Shown here piece after piece: positions 1-6,629 of a DNA stretch of 33,407 nt. Made by a program: the position numbers and the translations under genes. The notes under the pieces were generated by a model. It was not told the origin of the DNA, made no database searches, and saw only the letters and a list, made by a program, of their open reading frames with translations. Within the stretch, counting starts at the first letter, position 1; each line of letters begins with the position of its first letter. The stretch is from JAVHQB01 sp049299915 (GTDB taxonomy: Bacteria > Patescibacteriota > Minisyncoccia > UBA6257 > JAVHQB01): NCBI GenBank assembly GCA_049299915.1, contig JBAQYG010000024.1, forward strand, positions 1 through 33,407. Reading direction: 5' to 3'.

Positions 1-2025
1 ATCACTCAGGTCTGCACTCCAGGCACAACTAATTACTGTACTACCTCCGAAAACTGTGGTGGCACCAAAACCTGTAATGCCTACGGCACTGGTTGGGGTT
101 CTTGTATAGATACTCCTAATGATAATTGTCCTATTGCTCAAGTTTGTGCTCCAGGTACAACCAGTTATTGTACTACTTCAGAAAGTTGTGGTGGCACTAA
201 AACTTGTAATAGTTTTGGCTCTGCCTGGGGGTCCTGTATAGATATTCCGAATGATAATTGTCCTGTAACTCAAGTTTGTAATCCAGGCACAACTAATTAC
301 TGTACTACCTCCGAAAACTGTGGTGGCACCAAAACCTGTAATGCCTACGGCACTGGTTGGGGTTCTTGTATAGATACTCCTAATGATAATTGTCCTGTAA
401 CTCAGATCTGTAATCCTGGCACAATTAATTCCTGTACCACTTCGGAGAATTGCAATGGTACCAAGACTTGTAATAGTTATGGTACTTCTTGGGGTGCTTG
501 CGTAGATACTCCTAACGATAATTGCCCTAATACTCAAGTTTGTGCTCCAGGTACAACCAACTACTGTACTACTTCCGAGAATTGTGGTGGCACAAAAACT
601 TGTAACACTTCTGGTTCCGCTTGGGGTTCTTGTATAGATACTCCTAATGACAGTTGTCCTAATACTATCCAAGTTCCTGTAGTTACTTTAACAGCCACTT
701 CACCTATTACTACTGGTAGCGCTACTAATTTGTCTTGGTATACCTCCAATTACCCTACTTCTTGTATAGCTACAAGTTCTAATGGTTATTGGACTGGATC
801 TAAAAATATTTCTAGTGGTAATGAAAGTGTTACCCTTGCCAATATTGGCAATTATACCTTTACTATTACCTGCTCTAATAGCGCGGGTCAGTCTAGTGAT
901 AATAAGACTGTGGTAGTAAATAATACTGTTCAGAATGTCACGGTTAGCCTAACCGCTTCCCCCACTTCTATCAGCTCTGGCCAATCCTCTACTTTAAATT
1001 GGTATTCTAACAATGCTAATTATTGTACAGCTTCCGGCTCTTGGAGTGGTAGTAAAAATACTTCTGGCTCTCAAGTAGTTTATCCAACTGATACCAACAA
1101 TAATTATTCTATTACTTGTTACGGCAATGGCGGCCAAGCTAGTGATAACGAAAATGTTTATGTAAGCTCTATTAATAATCAATTACCTACCGTTACCCTT
1201 ACTGCCAATCCTACTTATATAACTACTGGCCAAAACTCTACTTTAACTTGGTATGTTTCTAATGCCAATTATTGTACAGCTTCTGGCGATTGGAGTGGAA
1301 ACAAAAGTGCTTATAATGGTTCTGAAACTGTTTACCCAATCAAAGGTACTAACTATTATTCTATAGTTTGTACTAATAATTATGGCAGCACTTCTGCTAG
1401 CGCCAATGTTAATGTGACCGTTCTTCCCCCTATATATTCTACGGCTTCATTTTCTAAGACTGGACGTAATTTATCTGCTGGAGAAAGATACTATACAGAT
1501 AATATTTCTGTAGCCAGTGGTGATGTAGTAGAATTCTATGTGGAAATAAATGTTAACAACTCTAATGGAGCCACTAACATAATTGTTACTGATCCCTTAC
1601 CTTACAATCTGATTTATATAAAAGGAACGACTAGAGTAAATGGAGTTTCCGTTGCCGATGGTATTACTGGGGCAGGCCTTTATTTAGGTAATTTGTCTCA
1701 AGGTACAATTAAAACAATTACGTTCCAAGCCTTAACTAGAACTGCTAATTACGGCACTATCGTAGTCAATACCGCTCAATTAAGAGCTGACAATATCTCT
1801 GCTTTAAACGATGGAGCTAATGTTAATTATAATAAAGGAGTGGTATTAGGTGCTGAAACCGTAGACACTGGTCCTTCAGAAGTAATCTTTATCTCTCTTC
1901 TAGTTGCTCTAGCTTGCACTGGCTTAGTGATTTATTCTTACAACAAGAACGCTAAGTTCCAATCCTTATTTGAAGACGCTAAAGCTAAAATTGTGAATTC
2001 TAAGATTGCTCACTGGCAGCTCTAA
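1..2025 (+). CDS. Large surface protein: Cys-rich repeats, Ig-like repeats, DUF11 domain, C-terminal membrane anchor (5' partial)
   Basis: The frame is open from the first base, so the true start lies upstream; an apparent start at 730 is only an internal TTG. In order it encodes five 44-residue repeats with six Cys each (bases 7-669), three Ig-like repeats of about 80 residues (about 670-925, 926-1175, 1181-1425; each with a conserved Trp and two Cys), a DUF11-type adhesive domain (about 1436-1840) and one membrane segment (about 1879-1950) followed by a charged 27-residue tail. The residues just before the membrane segment read DTGPSE. This modular build is typical of CPR cell-surface proteins. 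The Cys-rich repeats imply an oxidising outside location with disulfides. Ligand and function are unknown. A terminator follows directly. Confidence 0.85.
   Translation: MTQVCTPGTTNYCTTSENCGGTKTCNAYGTGWGSCIDTPNDNCPIAQVCAPGTTSYCTTSESCGGTKTCNSFGSAWGSCIDIPNDNCPVTQVCNPGTTNYCTTSENCGGTKTCNAYGTGWGSCIDTPNDNCPVTQICNPGTINSCTTSENCNGTKTCNSYGTSWGACVDTPNDNCPNTQVCAPGTTNYCTTSENCGGTKTCNTSGSAWGSCIDTPNDSCPNTIQVPVVTLTATSPITTGSATNLSWYTSNYPTSCIATSSNGYWTGSKNISSGNESVTLANIGNYTFTITCSNSAGQSSDNKTVVVNNTVQNVTVSLTASPTSISSGQSSTLNWYSNNANYCTASGSWSGSKNTSGSQVVYPTDTNNNYSITCYGNGGQASDNENVYVSSINNQLPTVTLTANPTYITTGQNSTLTWYVSNANYCTASGDWSGNKSAYNGSETVYPIKGTNYYSIVCTNNYGSTSASANVNVTVLPPIYSTASFSKTGRNLSAGERYYTDNISVASGDVVEFYVEINVNNSNGATNIIVTDPLPYNLIYIKGTTRVNGVSVADGITGAGLYLGNLSQGTIKTITFQALTRTANYGTIVVNTAQLRADNISALNDGANVNYNKGVVLGAETVDTGPSEVIFISLLVALACTGLVIYSYNKNAKFQSLFEDAKAKIVNSKIAHWQL
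7..669 (+). repeat. Five tandem 132-bp (44-residue) Cys-rich repeats
   Basis: Units start at 7, 139, 271, 403 and 535, each 132 bases except the last (135). Each encodes a Q-V/I-C-x-PG start, a G-G-T-K-T-C block (NGTKTC in the fourth unit) and a W-G-x-C block, with six Cys per unit. Bases 18-132 (unit 1) and 282-396 (unit 3) are identical over 115 bp, while the other units differ, which indicates recent duplication or gene conversion. More units probably lie upstream of the window. Confidence 0.93.
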
Positions 2026-2042
2026 AAATAAAAGCCAGATTT

Positions 2043-2072
2043 AAAAAACCATCCGTTAAGGGTGGTTTTTTA
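2043..2072 (+). terminator. Intrinsic terminator after the surface protein gene
   Basis: A 12-bp stem (AAAAAACCATCC with GGGTGGTTTTTT, one G-T pair) around a TTAA-type loop ends in a run of six T. It lies 18 bases past the stop codon. Confidence 0.85.
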
Positions 2073-2088
2073 GTCGTTTTCTATTGCG

Positions 2089-2106
2089 TGTGAAACATGT
2101 TTCACA
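2089..2106. other. Everted parS-half-site palindrome
   Basis: TGTGAAACATGTTTCACA is a perfect 18-bp palindrome. It contains the two parS half-sites GTGAAAC and GTTTCAC in the reverse of the usual order, separated by AT. Its centre is 20 bp from the centre of the neighbouring parS. Near-identical copies lie in the array at 9901 and 10046. The binding protein is unknown. Confidence 0.7.
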
Positions 2107-2109
2107 AAG

Positions 2110-2125
2110 TGTTTCACGTGAAACA
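2110..2125. other. parS: parS site (ParB-binding centromere), isolated copy
   Basis: TGTTTCACGTGAAACA is an exact match to the near-universal bacterial chromosomal parS consensus. ParB loads here as a CTP-dependent clamp and spreads, and the complex is moved by ParA. The site lies about 8 kb from the main cluster of five. The parA and parB genes are not in the window. Confidence 0.9.
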
Positions 2126-2250
2126 TATATAGGCAGGAAATAATTTCGTCCATGCTTAATGGGAACACGCAATTCCGGAGACTTTAAGATTGATGAGTTG
2201 ATTCTATTGTATTCAAAATTGAGCATATACGCACTTTTTTATGGTAGCTC

Positions 2251-2278
2251 TTGACATGGTTTTATAATTTGCTATTAT
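2251..2278 (+). promoter_or_regulatory. Promoter of the csoR-type metal cassette
   Basis: TTGACA (2251-2256) and TATTAT (2273-2278) are separated by 16 bp. This is a good vegetative promoter, placed just before the GC-rich operator and the CsoR-type gene. Confidence 0.75.
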
Positions 2279-2279
2279 G

Positions 2280-2298
2280 ATACCTACCCCCCAGGTAT
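2280..2298. promoter_or_regulatory. CsoR-type operator
   Basis: ATACCTACCCCCCAGGTAT has 6-bp inverted arms (ATACCT/AGGTAT) around a C-run, as in known CsoR/RcnR-family operators. It sits right after the -10 box, over the expected start of transcription. Bound repressor would therefore block the promoter and metal would release it. The family match of the downstream gene supports autoregulation. Confidence 0.75.
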
Positions 2299-2315
2299 AT
2301 TAATAAATTAAATCT

Positions 2316-2594
2316 ATGATAGAACAAAACAAAAAGGATAAAATCCTTATCGCTTTTAAAAAGGCTTCGAGTTCGCTTTTAAAGATCACTGATATGGTAG
2401 AGCATGACCATTACTGCATTGATGTCATGCAACAGAATCTCGCTGTTATAGGGCTTCTACGGTCTGCTCATGAAACCCTGATGGCTAATCATTTGAACAC
2501 GTGTTTTAAATCCGCTATGGCTACTAATGATTCTAAGAAACAAAAACAAATGATAGAAGAAATTTTAAAGGTAACAAACTTATATAATAAATAA
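2316..2594 (+). CDS. csoR: CsoR/RcnR-family metal-sensing repressor (probably copper)
   Basis: This 92-residue protein matches the all-helical CsoR/FrmR/RcnR repressor family (DUF156) in length and pattern. Cys34, His59 and Cys63 (the HLNTC block) give the Cys-His-Cys triad that binds Cu(I) in CsoR. RcnR and FrmR use other sets at these positions, so copper is the best guess. It is the first gene after a strong promoter with a matching operator and is followed at 1 base by a heavy-metal-associated membrane protein, then a metallothionein. Metal release from the operator would induce all three. Identity as a family member is firm; the exact metal is inferred. Confidence 0.88.
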   Translation: MIEQNKKDKILIAFKKASSSLLKITDMVEHDHYCIDVMQQNLAVIGLLRSAHETLMANHLNTCFKSAMATNDSKKQKQMIEEILKVTNLYNK

Positions 2595-2595
2595 T

Positions 2596-3207
2596 ATGGA
2601 ATTACCAGAAAAGAATTGCTGCGTGGTTATCAAAGATAAGAAAAATAAAGGAGTTGTAGCTGGTATATTATACGGCCTTATCCCCCACACTTTCTGCATA
2701 GCCTTTATCATATTTTCTATCATCGGCTCCGTTGTGGCAACCACATTTTTAAAGAAATTTCTGTTAATCCCTTACTTTTTTCAACTGTTAGTTATTGTTT
2801 CTTTATTATTAGCTACGATTTCATCTGCGATTTATTTGAAAAGAGCTGGCTGTTTGTGTGCTGCGGGCATAAAAAAAGAAAAGAAATATCTAGCAACCCT
2901 GTATTCTTCAACATTATTAATTAATTTATTAATGTTCCTTGTAGTCTTTCCCGTTTTAGCTAATACAAATTCAGCCAATACCATCAACGTTGCAAAATAT
3001 CCAGCCAGTTTATCCATGGCAGTTCAGATACCATGTTCTGGACATGCACCCTTAATAATAGATGAACTTAAAAAAAATAGTGGTGTAGGTTCTGTAAAAT
3101 TCAGATTACCAAATATCTTTGATGTACAATACGATTCAAGTATAACCTCTAAAGAAGAAATTATCTCATCGGAGGTATTTAAAACGTATAAGACTGTATT
3201 ACAGTAA
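2596..3207 (+). CDS. Membrane protein with a C-terminal heavy-metal-associated-like domain (CxxH)
   Basis: The 203-residue protein has about four membrane segments (residues about 18-48, 53-80, 98-122 in hydrophobic blocks) and a soluble C-terminal domain of about 65 residues. That domain has the spacing of an HMA (MerP/CopZ-like) fold, but its metal loop reads PCSGHA, i.e. Cys-x-x-His instead of Cys-x-x-Cys. Further Cys occur at the N terminus (NCC) and in a loop between membrane segments (GCLC). The gene follows the CsoR-type gene by 1 base and is surely co-transcribed. A role in moving metal across the membrane, as in MerT-like proteins, is inferred from this. The direction of transport and the metal cannot be read from the sequence. 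Confidence 0.7.
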   Translation: MELPEKNCCVVIKDKKNKGVVAGILYGLIPHTFCIAFIIFSIIGSVVATTFLKKFLLIPYFFQLLVIVSLLLATISSAIYLKRAGCLCAAGIKKEKKYLATLYSSTLLINLLMFLVVFPVLANTNSANTINVAKYPASLSMAVQIPCSGHAPLIIDELKKNSGVGSVKFRLPNIFDVQYDSSITSKEEIISSEVFKTYKTVLQ

Positions 3208-3220
3208 AAAGGTCGAAAAA

Positions 3221-3273
3221 ACTCATTTACTTAATAATTCTTCGTCGCGAAAAGATTATTAAATCATTTGAGT
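3221..3273 (+). other. Long imperfect hairpin before the metallothionein gene
   Basis: Arms at 3221-3242 and 3250-3273 can pair imperfectly around the loop CGTCGCG. It lies between the membrane protein and the metallothionein. There is no T-run after it, so it is not a normal terminator. It may protect or process the mRNA. Confidence 0.4.
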
Positions 3274-3298
3274 AATAATTATAAAAATAAAATAAACT

Positions 3299-3466
3299 AT
3301 GGAAGATAAAAATAATCAAACCGTGGATTGTGAATGCAAGTGTGACTGTGGCTCTGATTGTAAATGCAAATGCGGGGATAAATGTGAGTGCATGCCCAAT
3401 TGTAAATGTGGGTGCGGAGAAAAGTGCAAATGTGGACCTGATTGTAAATGCGGATGCAATAAATAA
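3299..3466 (+). CDS. Metallothionein-like protein, 55 residues with 17 Cys
   Basis: The ATG at 3299 opens a 55-codon frame ending in TAA. After a 10-residue polar start, the rest is a Cys-Lys-Cys lattice. Cys are at 11, 13, 15, 17, 21, 23, 25, 29, 31, 35, 37, 39, 43, 45, 49, 51 and 53. Repeated blocks of the type CKCGxxC are visible, and Lys, Gly and Asp fill most gaps, with no aromatic residues. This composition is that of a metallothionein, which binds Cu(I), Zn or Cd as thiolate clusters in the cytoplasm. It does not clearly match SmtA or MymT by eye. Its position behind a CsoR-type regulator and an HMA protein argues for copper buffering. A terminator follows. At this length it is easily missed by gene finders. 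Confidence 0.85.
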   Translation: MEDKNNQTVDCECKCDCGSDCKCKCGDKCECMPNCKCGCGEKCKCGPDCKCGCNK

Positions 3467-3504
3467 TTTGAATATCTGATTCATCAAAGTTTTGAGATAT
3501 TAAC

Positions 3505-3535
3505 CAAAAACCATCAAATATTTGATGGTTTTTTG
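3505..3535 (+). terminator. Intrinsic terminator of the metal cassette
   Basis: ACCATCAAATATTTGATGGT is a perfect palindrome flanked by an A-run and a T-run (TTTTTT). It closes the csoR-metallothionein unit and could also work leftward. Confidence 0.8.
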
Positions 3536-3579
3536 TTCTCGTCTATTTTTGTGCGTTGGATGCTTGTCCCCTATTTAAT

Positions 3580-3657
3580 TGGGGTGGCTGACCAGATTCG
3601 AACTGGCAACCCCCGCTTCCACAGAGCGGAGCTCTAACCAATTGAGCTACAGCCACC
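3580..3657 (-). tRNA. tRNA-His (GTG)
   Basis: Read leftward it folds as a full cloverleaf. The anticodon loop is CTGTGGA on stem CCGCT/AGCGG and the T loop starts TTCGAAT. A G at position -1 faces C73, the hallmark of histidine tRNA. The terminal CCA is encoded. Confidence 0.95.
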
Positions 3658-3670
3658 ATACTCGCCTAAC

Positions 3671-3901
3671 CTACTTTTCAAGAGAAATGATATGAACAGG
3701 GCAAACAGACTCAGCATCTCTTAAACTTTGCTCGTCTTCTGGGGAAACGGAAGTATCTAATTCATAGTCTCCGGTTTTAGAATTCTTAAGAGACCCTTTT
3801 AGATGAGCCAGGCCATTATCATCGCTTTCAAAGTACTTTTCACATGCAGTCGCACAGGCTAAACAACCCATGCACCTATCTTTTTTGTGGGTAATTTTCA
3901 T
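3671..3901 (-). CDS. 4Fe-4S ferredoxin (single-cluster type)
   Basis: This 76-residue ferredoxin has Cys10-x2-Cys13-x2-Cys16 and a distant Cys67-Pro68, the ligand set of a one-cluster [4Fe-4S] ferredoxin. A further Cys20 sits where two-cluster ferredoxins place a ligand for the second cluster, and no second CxxCxxC follows. The protein is acidic, as expected for an electron carrier in the cytoplasm. I chose the ATG at 3901 because it gives the usual short N terminus; a TTG nine codons upstream is the alternative. Its redox partners are not in the window. It stands alone between a tRNA and a membrane-anchored protein read in the same direction. Confidence 0.88.
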   Translation of the reverse strand: MKITHKKDRCMGCLACATACEKYFESDDNGLAHLKGSLKNSKTGDYELDTSVSPEDEQSLRDAESVCPVHIISLEK

Positions 3902-3954
3902 GTTTTTAAAAGTGGTATATCTTAGCAAAAAACTACTGGGGAAACAAGTAAGAA

Positions 3955-5085
3955 TTATGGTTGCAGAATATCTTTTATATTCCCATCGATGGAAATTATA
4001 ACAGAATCTACACCCGGAAGATCCATTAAGGTTTTGGTAATTTGAGTTCTTATAGCAGAGACTCTACAAGAGCCACCTATCCCTGCTTGTAATTGGTTGT
4101 CAAAATCTACAGTTAGTTCTCCGTCAACTAGATTAGTCTTATTAATTTTAACATTAACGGGTAATGAAGTACTGTAGTTATCAGTTATTTCTGTTTGATT
4201 GGGACCGAAAAGAAGTTGTTCCAAAACTAAACGTACGGTACGATCGAAATCGTCGTTTATAATCAATTTTCTCTCAACGGGAAAAACTTTGTTACAACTG
4301 ATTTCTGGATCTAATTTATTATTGTTAAAATAAATTTTAACAGTTTCTTCTACACCATTCATGGTAGTAGTGGGTCCGCCAGATACCTTTGTAGTACTCG
4401 TAAAAGGTTTAGAAAATATAAGGGGGACCGAAACCTTATTAACCTCTAAACCATCTTTGGCTGAATACTCAAATACTTCTAAGATTAAACTGGCTTTATC
4501 GTTGATATCTGTTGCGGCCTCACCCAAGGAAATTGCGTGGTTGATTTCGCCATATTGTCCCAACTCCCCTGTTTTAGTCATAAAAGATTTCTCGAAATAA
4601 AGAGTATTTGATACAGCATCTTTAAGTCTGATAGAGAAGGTATTTTCAAACACTCGAGCAAAACCTTTTACTATAAAATAGTTACTAATCTTGGTACCGC
4701 TAGTAGGGCTATAAATTAAAATATTGGGTTGGTCTACTATTTTTATAGAATTAGGCAATATAATATTGTCATTTTGGATTTCACCTTGAACCTCTATAGT
4801 GAATCCTTTGTAAATATCTTTAAAGGCTATTTCTTTACTATCTACATCCAAGAACTTTGTAGTGCTTACTGTTGCCAATGAATAAGTTTGATTTTTAGCA
4901 TCTACAATGGTAATTACTTTGGCCGAGGCAGCTATTTCAGTCACAAGCCCAGTAATATTTTTAGGAGTATTATCAACTACTCCAGGATGAGTTTTCCTGT
5001 AAAAATTAAATCCTAAAATACTACCAAACAAGACTATGGCTGACAAAAAGGTAATAATAATTTCCTTGGAATATTTTTGCATCAT
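3955..5085 (-). CDS. Membrane-anchored protein with Gmad2 and GerMN domains
   Basis: The 376-residue protein starts with a membrane anchor (residues about 9-28). An OB-like segment of about 80 residues (about 42-118) resembles DUF5666. It is followed by a Gmad2 Ig-like domain (from about residue 127, starting IYSPTSGTKI) and a GerMN domain in the C-terminal third. Gmad2 and GerMN are known from spore-germination and envelope proteins, but they are common in non-sporulating bacteria, so sporulation is not implied. The protein should face the outside of the membrane. Its function is unknown; the domains suggest binding to cell wall or to other envelope proteins. The stretch 5086-5269 upstream shows only a possible extended -10 (TGTTATCAT, leftward). 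Confidence 0.8.
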   Translation of the reverse strand: MMQKYSKEIIITFLSAIVLFGSILGFNFYRKTHPGVVDNTPKNITGLVTEIAASAKVITIVDAKNQTYSLATVSTTKFLDVDSKEIAFKDIYKGFTIEVQGEIQNDNIILPNSIKIVDQPNILIYSPTSGTKISNYFIVKGFARVFENTFSIRLKDAVSNTLYFEKSFMTKTGELGQYGEINHAISLGEAATDINDKASLILEVFEYSAKDGLEVNKVSVPLIFSKPFTSTTKVSGGPTTTMNGVEETVKIYFNNNKLDPEISCNKVFPVERKLIINDDFDRTVRLVLEQLLFGPNQTEITDNYSTSLPVNVKINKTNLVDGELTVDFDNQLQAGIGGSCRVSAIRTQITKTLMDLPGVDSVIISIDGNIKDILQP

Positions 5086-5269
5086 GATAATAAATATCGT
5101 TATGCCTATATGATAACATAAAACTAACTCAAAATCATGATAAAATTATTTTAATCCCCTTCTCTTTATTTTAAGCTTTCTTTATGGTAGATTGGGAGCA
5201 GGCGCAAATATGAATTTGAATATGATTCGAGTAAGAAAATGTTCTTTCGTATCCTAATGTTCAAAATTT

Positions 5270-5341
5270 GTCCCCATAGCTCAACGGATAGAGCAACAGC
5301 CTTCTAAGCTGTGGATGAGGGTTCGATTCCTTCTGGGGACA
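5270..5341 (+). tRNA. tRNA-Arg (TCT)
   Basis: The cloverleaf closes with acceptor GTCCCCA/TGGGGAC, anticodon loop CTTCTAA and T loop TTCGATT. The discriminator is A and no CCA is encoded. It is the first of three tRNAs read rightward. Confidence 0.94.
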
Positions 5342-5364
5342 CTAGGAGACCTTATTGAGAGTTT

Positions 5365-5440
5365 CGGGGTGTGGTGCAATGGTTAACATGCGTGCTTTGG
5401 GAGCACGAGATTCCGGGTTCGAGTCCCGGCACCCCGACCA
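5365..5440 (+). tRNA. tRNA-Pro (TGG)
   Basis: Acceptor CGGGGTG/CACCCCG, anticodon loop TTTGGGA on stem CGTGC/GCACG, T loop TTCGAGT, and an encoded terminal CCA. It lies 23 bases after tRNA-Arg. Confidence 0.94.
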
Positions 5441-5443
5441 AAT

Positions 5444-5515
5444 GGGCTCATAGTATAGTTGGTAGTACACCGCATTCGCATTGCGGAGACGCGAGTTCGA
5501 CTCTCGCTGGGTCCA
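5444..5515 (+). tRNA. tRNA-Ala (CGC)
   Basis: The anticodon loop is TTCGCAT on stem CCGCA/TGCGG. The acceptor GGGCTCA/TGGGTCC contains the G3-U70 wobble pair, the main identity mark of alanine tRNA. No CCA is encoded. It follows tRNA-Pro by 3 bases, so the three tRNAs are probably one transcript. Confidence 0.92.
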
Positions 5516-5527
5516 CAAAAACACATG

Positions 5528-5552
5528 AAGCTACTTTAAGGGTAGCTTTTAT
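5528..5552 (+). terminator. Terminator of the tRNA cluster
   Basis: Stem AAGCTAC/GTAGCTT with a 7-base loop, followed by a T-rich stretch. It lies 12 bases past tRNA-Ala and just before the FemX-type gene. Confidence 0.7.
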
Positions 5553-5573
5553 TATGGTAATATAGATGAAATT

Positions 5574-6623
5574 ATGATTAATACGAGCAAAAACCTCGAA
5601 ATAATAGAAACCGATAACGAATTTTCTTATACCCAAGCTATTAGCGGTGATTTTTTCGCTCCTTTTGCTAATTCATGGTCTTATGGTAAGTGGCAAAAGT
5701 TCACTGGGAAACAAGTGAAAAATTATATCGTCTCTTCTGGACAAGAAATACTAGGTGGTTTTCAAATTGTTAGATATTCCCTACCCCTACACCTCAACTA
5801 CTTATATATATCCCATGGACCTGTTTTAAAAAGGAAGCTTGCTAAAAGCCAGGAAAATGAACTACTTAGTTTTTTAAAAAAATTGGCTATAAAGGAACAT
5901 TCTATTTTTATAAGGATAGATCCTTGGCCTGAAACATTAAATAATCAAACAGATAAAAGTTGGCGAATCGCTCCTTCTTATAGTTACCACGGAACATATA
6001 CTCAACCGCGTTTTGAATGGGTGTTAGATATATTTAGTAGTGAGAAGGAATTACTTTCTAAAATGCATCCGCACTCTCGCTATAATATAAAGTTGGCTGA
6101 AAAGAAAGGTGTAAAAATTATAAAAGTTTCCAAAGACCAATTGGAAAACTATTTTGAAATATTTTACAGCCTTCTTCTAGAAACAGCCAAACGAAATCAT
6201 TTTAACTTACATCCCAAAGATTATTACGCTTACTTATTTCAAAAATCTCCAGACACAATAGAATTATTCTTAGCTGAATATAATAATGACTATTTAGCGG
6301 CAGATTTAATCTATTACGAAGGTAATGTGGCTAATTGGCTTTTTGGAGGGTCCAGTAATAATTATAGAAACTTGGGACCCACTTTTTTACTTCAGTGGCG
6401 CTCAATATTGAGCGCTAAAGAAAAGGGGTATAAATATTATTCTTTTGGAGGAATTTATAATTCTGATTATCCCAATATGTACAAAGAATATAAAGGTATC
6501 ACTTTCTACAAAAAGAATTATGGAGGATTTTATCTAAATTATAATCCGTCTTATATTTATTCTCCGCAACCATTTTTAAATTGGTTATACAACACAAGAC
6601 GTCTATTAAAAAATATTTTATAA
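5574..6623 (+). CDS. FemABX-family peptidoglycan bridge aminoacyltransferase
   Basis: The 349-residue protein has the tandem GNAT fold pattern of the FemABX family. A central SRYNIKLAEKKGV block (about residue 165) and a C-terminal stretch, FGGIYN followed by YKEYKGI (about 298-315), match the family's conserved motifs. These enzymes transfer an amino acid from aminoacyl-tRNA to the side-chain amine of the third residue of lipid II, on the inner face of the membrane. The gene lies 6 bases before a MurE-like ligase that would attach that third residue, so the two probably act in sequence. The exact amino acid added cannot be told from sequence. No coiled-coil arm as in FemA/FemB is visible. 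Confidence 0.85.
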   Translation: MINTSKNLEIIETDNEFSYTQAISGDFFAPFANSWSYGKWQKFTGKQVKNYIVSSGQEILGGFQIVRYSLPLHLNYLYISHGPVLKRKLAKSQENELLSFLKKLAIKEHSIFIRIDPWPETLNNQTDKSWRIAPSYSYHGTYTQPRFEWVLDIFSSEKELLSKMHPHSRYNIKLAEKKGVKIIKVSKDQLENYFEIFYSLLLETAKRNHFNLHPKDYYAYLFQKSPDTIELFLAEYNNDYLAADLIYYEGNVANWLFGGSSNNYRNLGPTFLLQWRSILSAKEKGYKYYSFGGIYNSDYPNMYKEYKGITFYKKNYGGFYLNYNPSYIYSPQPFLNWLYNTRRLLKNIL

Positions 6624-6629
6624 GTATTT

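Noticed and set aside
7..669. CRISPR array
   Set aside because: The 132-bp periodic units are translated in one frame with no spacer structure, so they are protein repeats.
178..672. Leftward frame opposite the Cys-rich repeats
   Set aside because: It is the antisense of the tandem repeats; its Thr/Ile-rich product is a mirror of the repeat composition.
730..2025. Surface protein starting at the TTG at 730
   Set aside because: The same frame is open without a stop back to base 1 and encodes the Cys-rich repeats, so 730 is internal.
3227..3487. Leftward frame across the metallothionein
   Set aside because: It is opposite a frame with clear Cys-lattice coding, has no recognisable product, and crosses the hairpin.
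3671..5085. Sporulation role for the GerMN/Gmad2 protein
   Set aside because: These domains occur widely in non-sporulating bacteria and no sporulation gene is nearby.
5342..5636. Three short frames over the tRNA cluster
   Set aside because: They translate tRNA genes; such false products are common over tRNAs.
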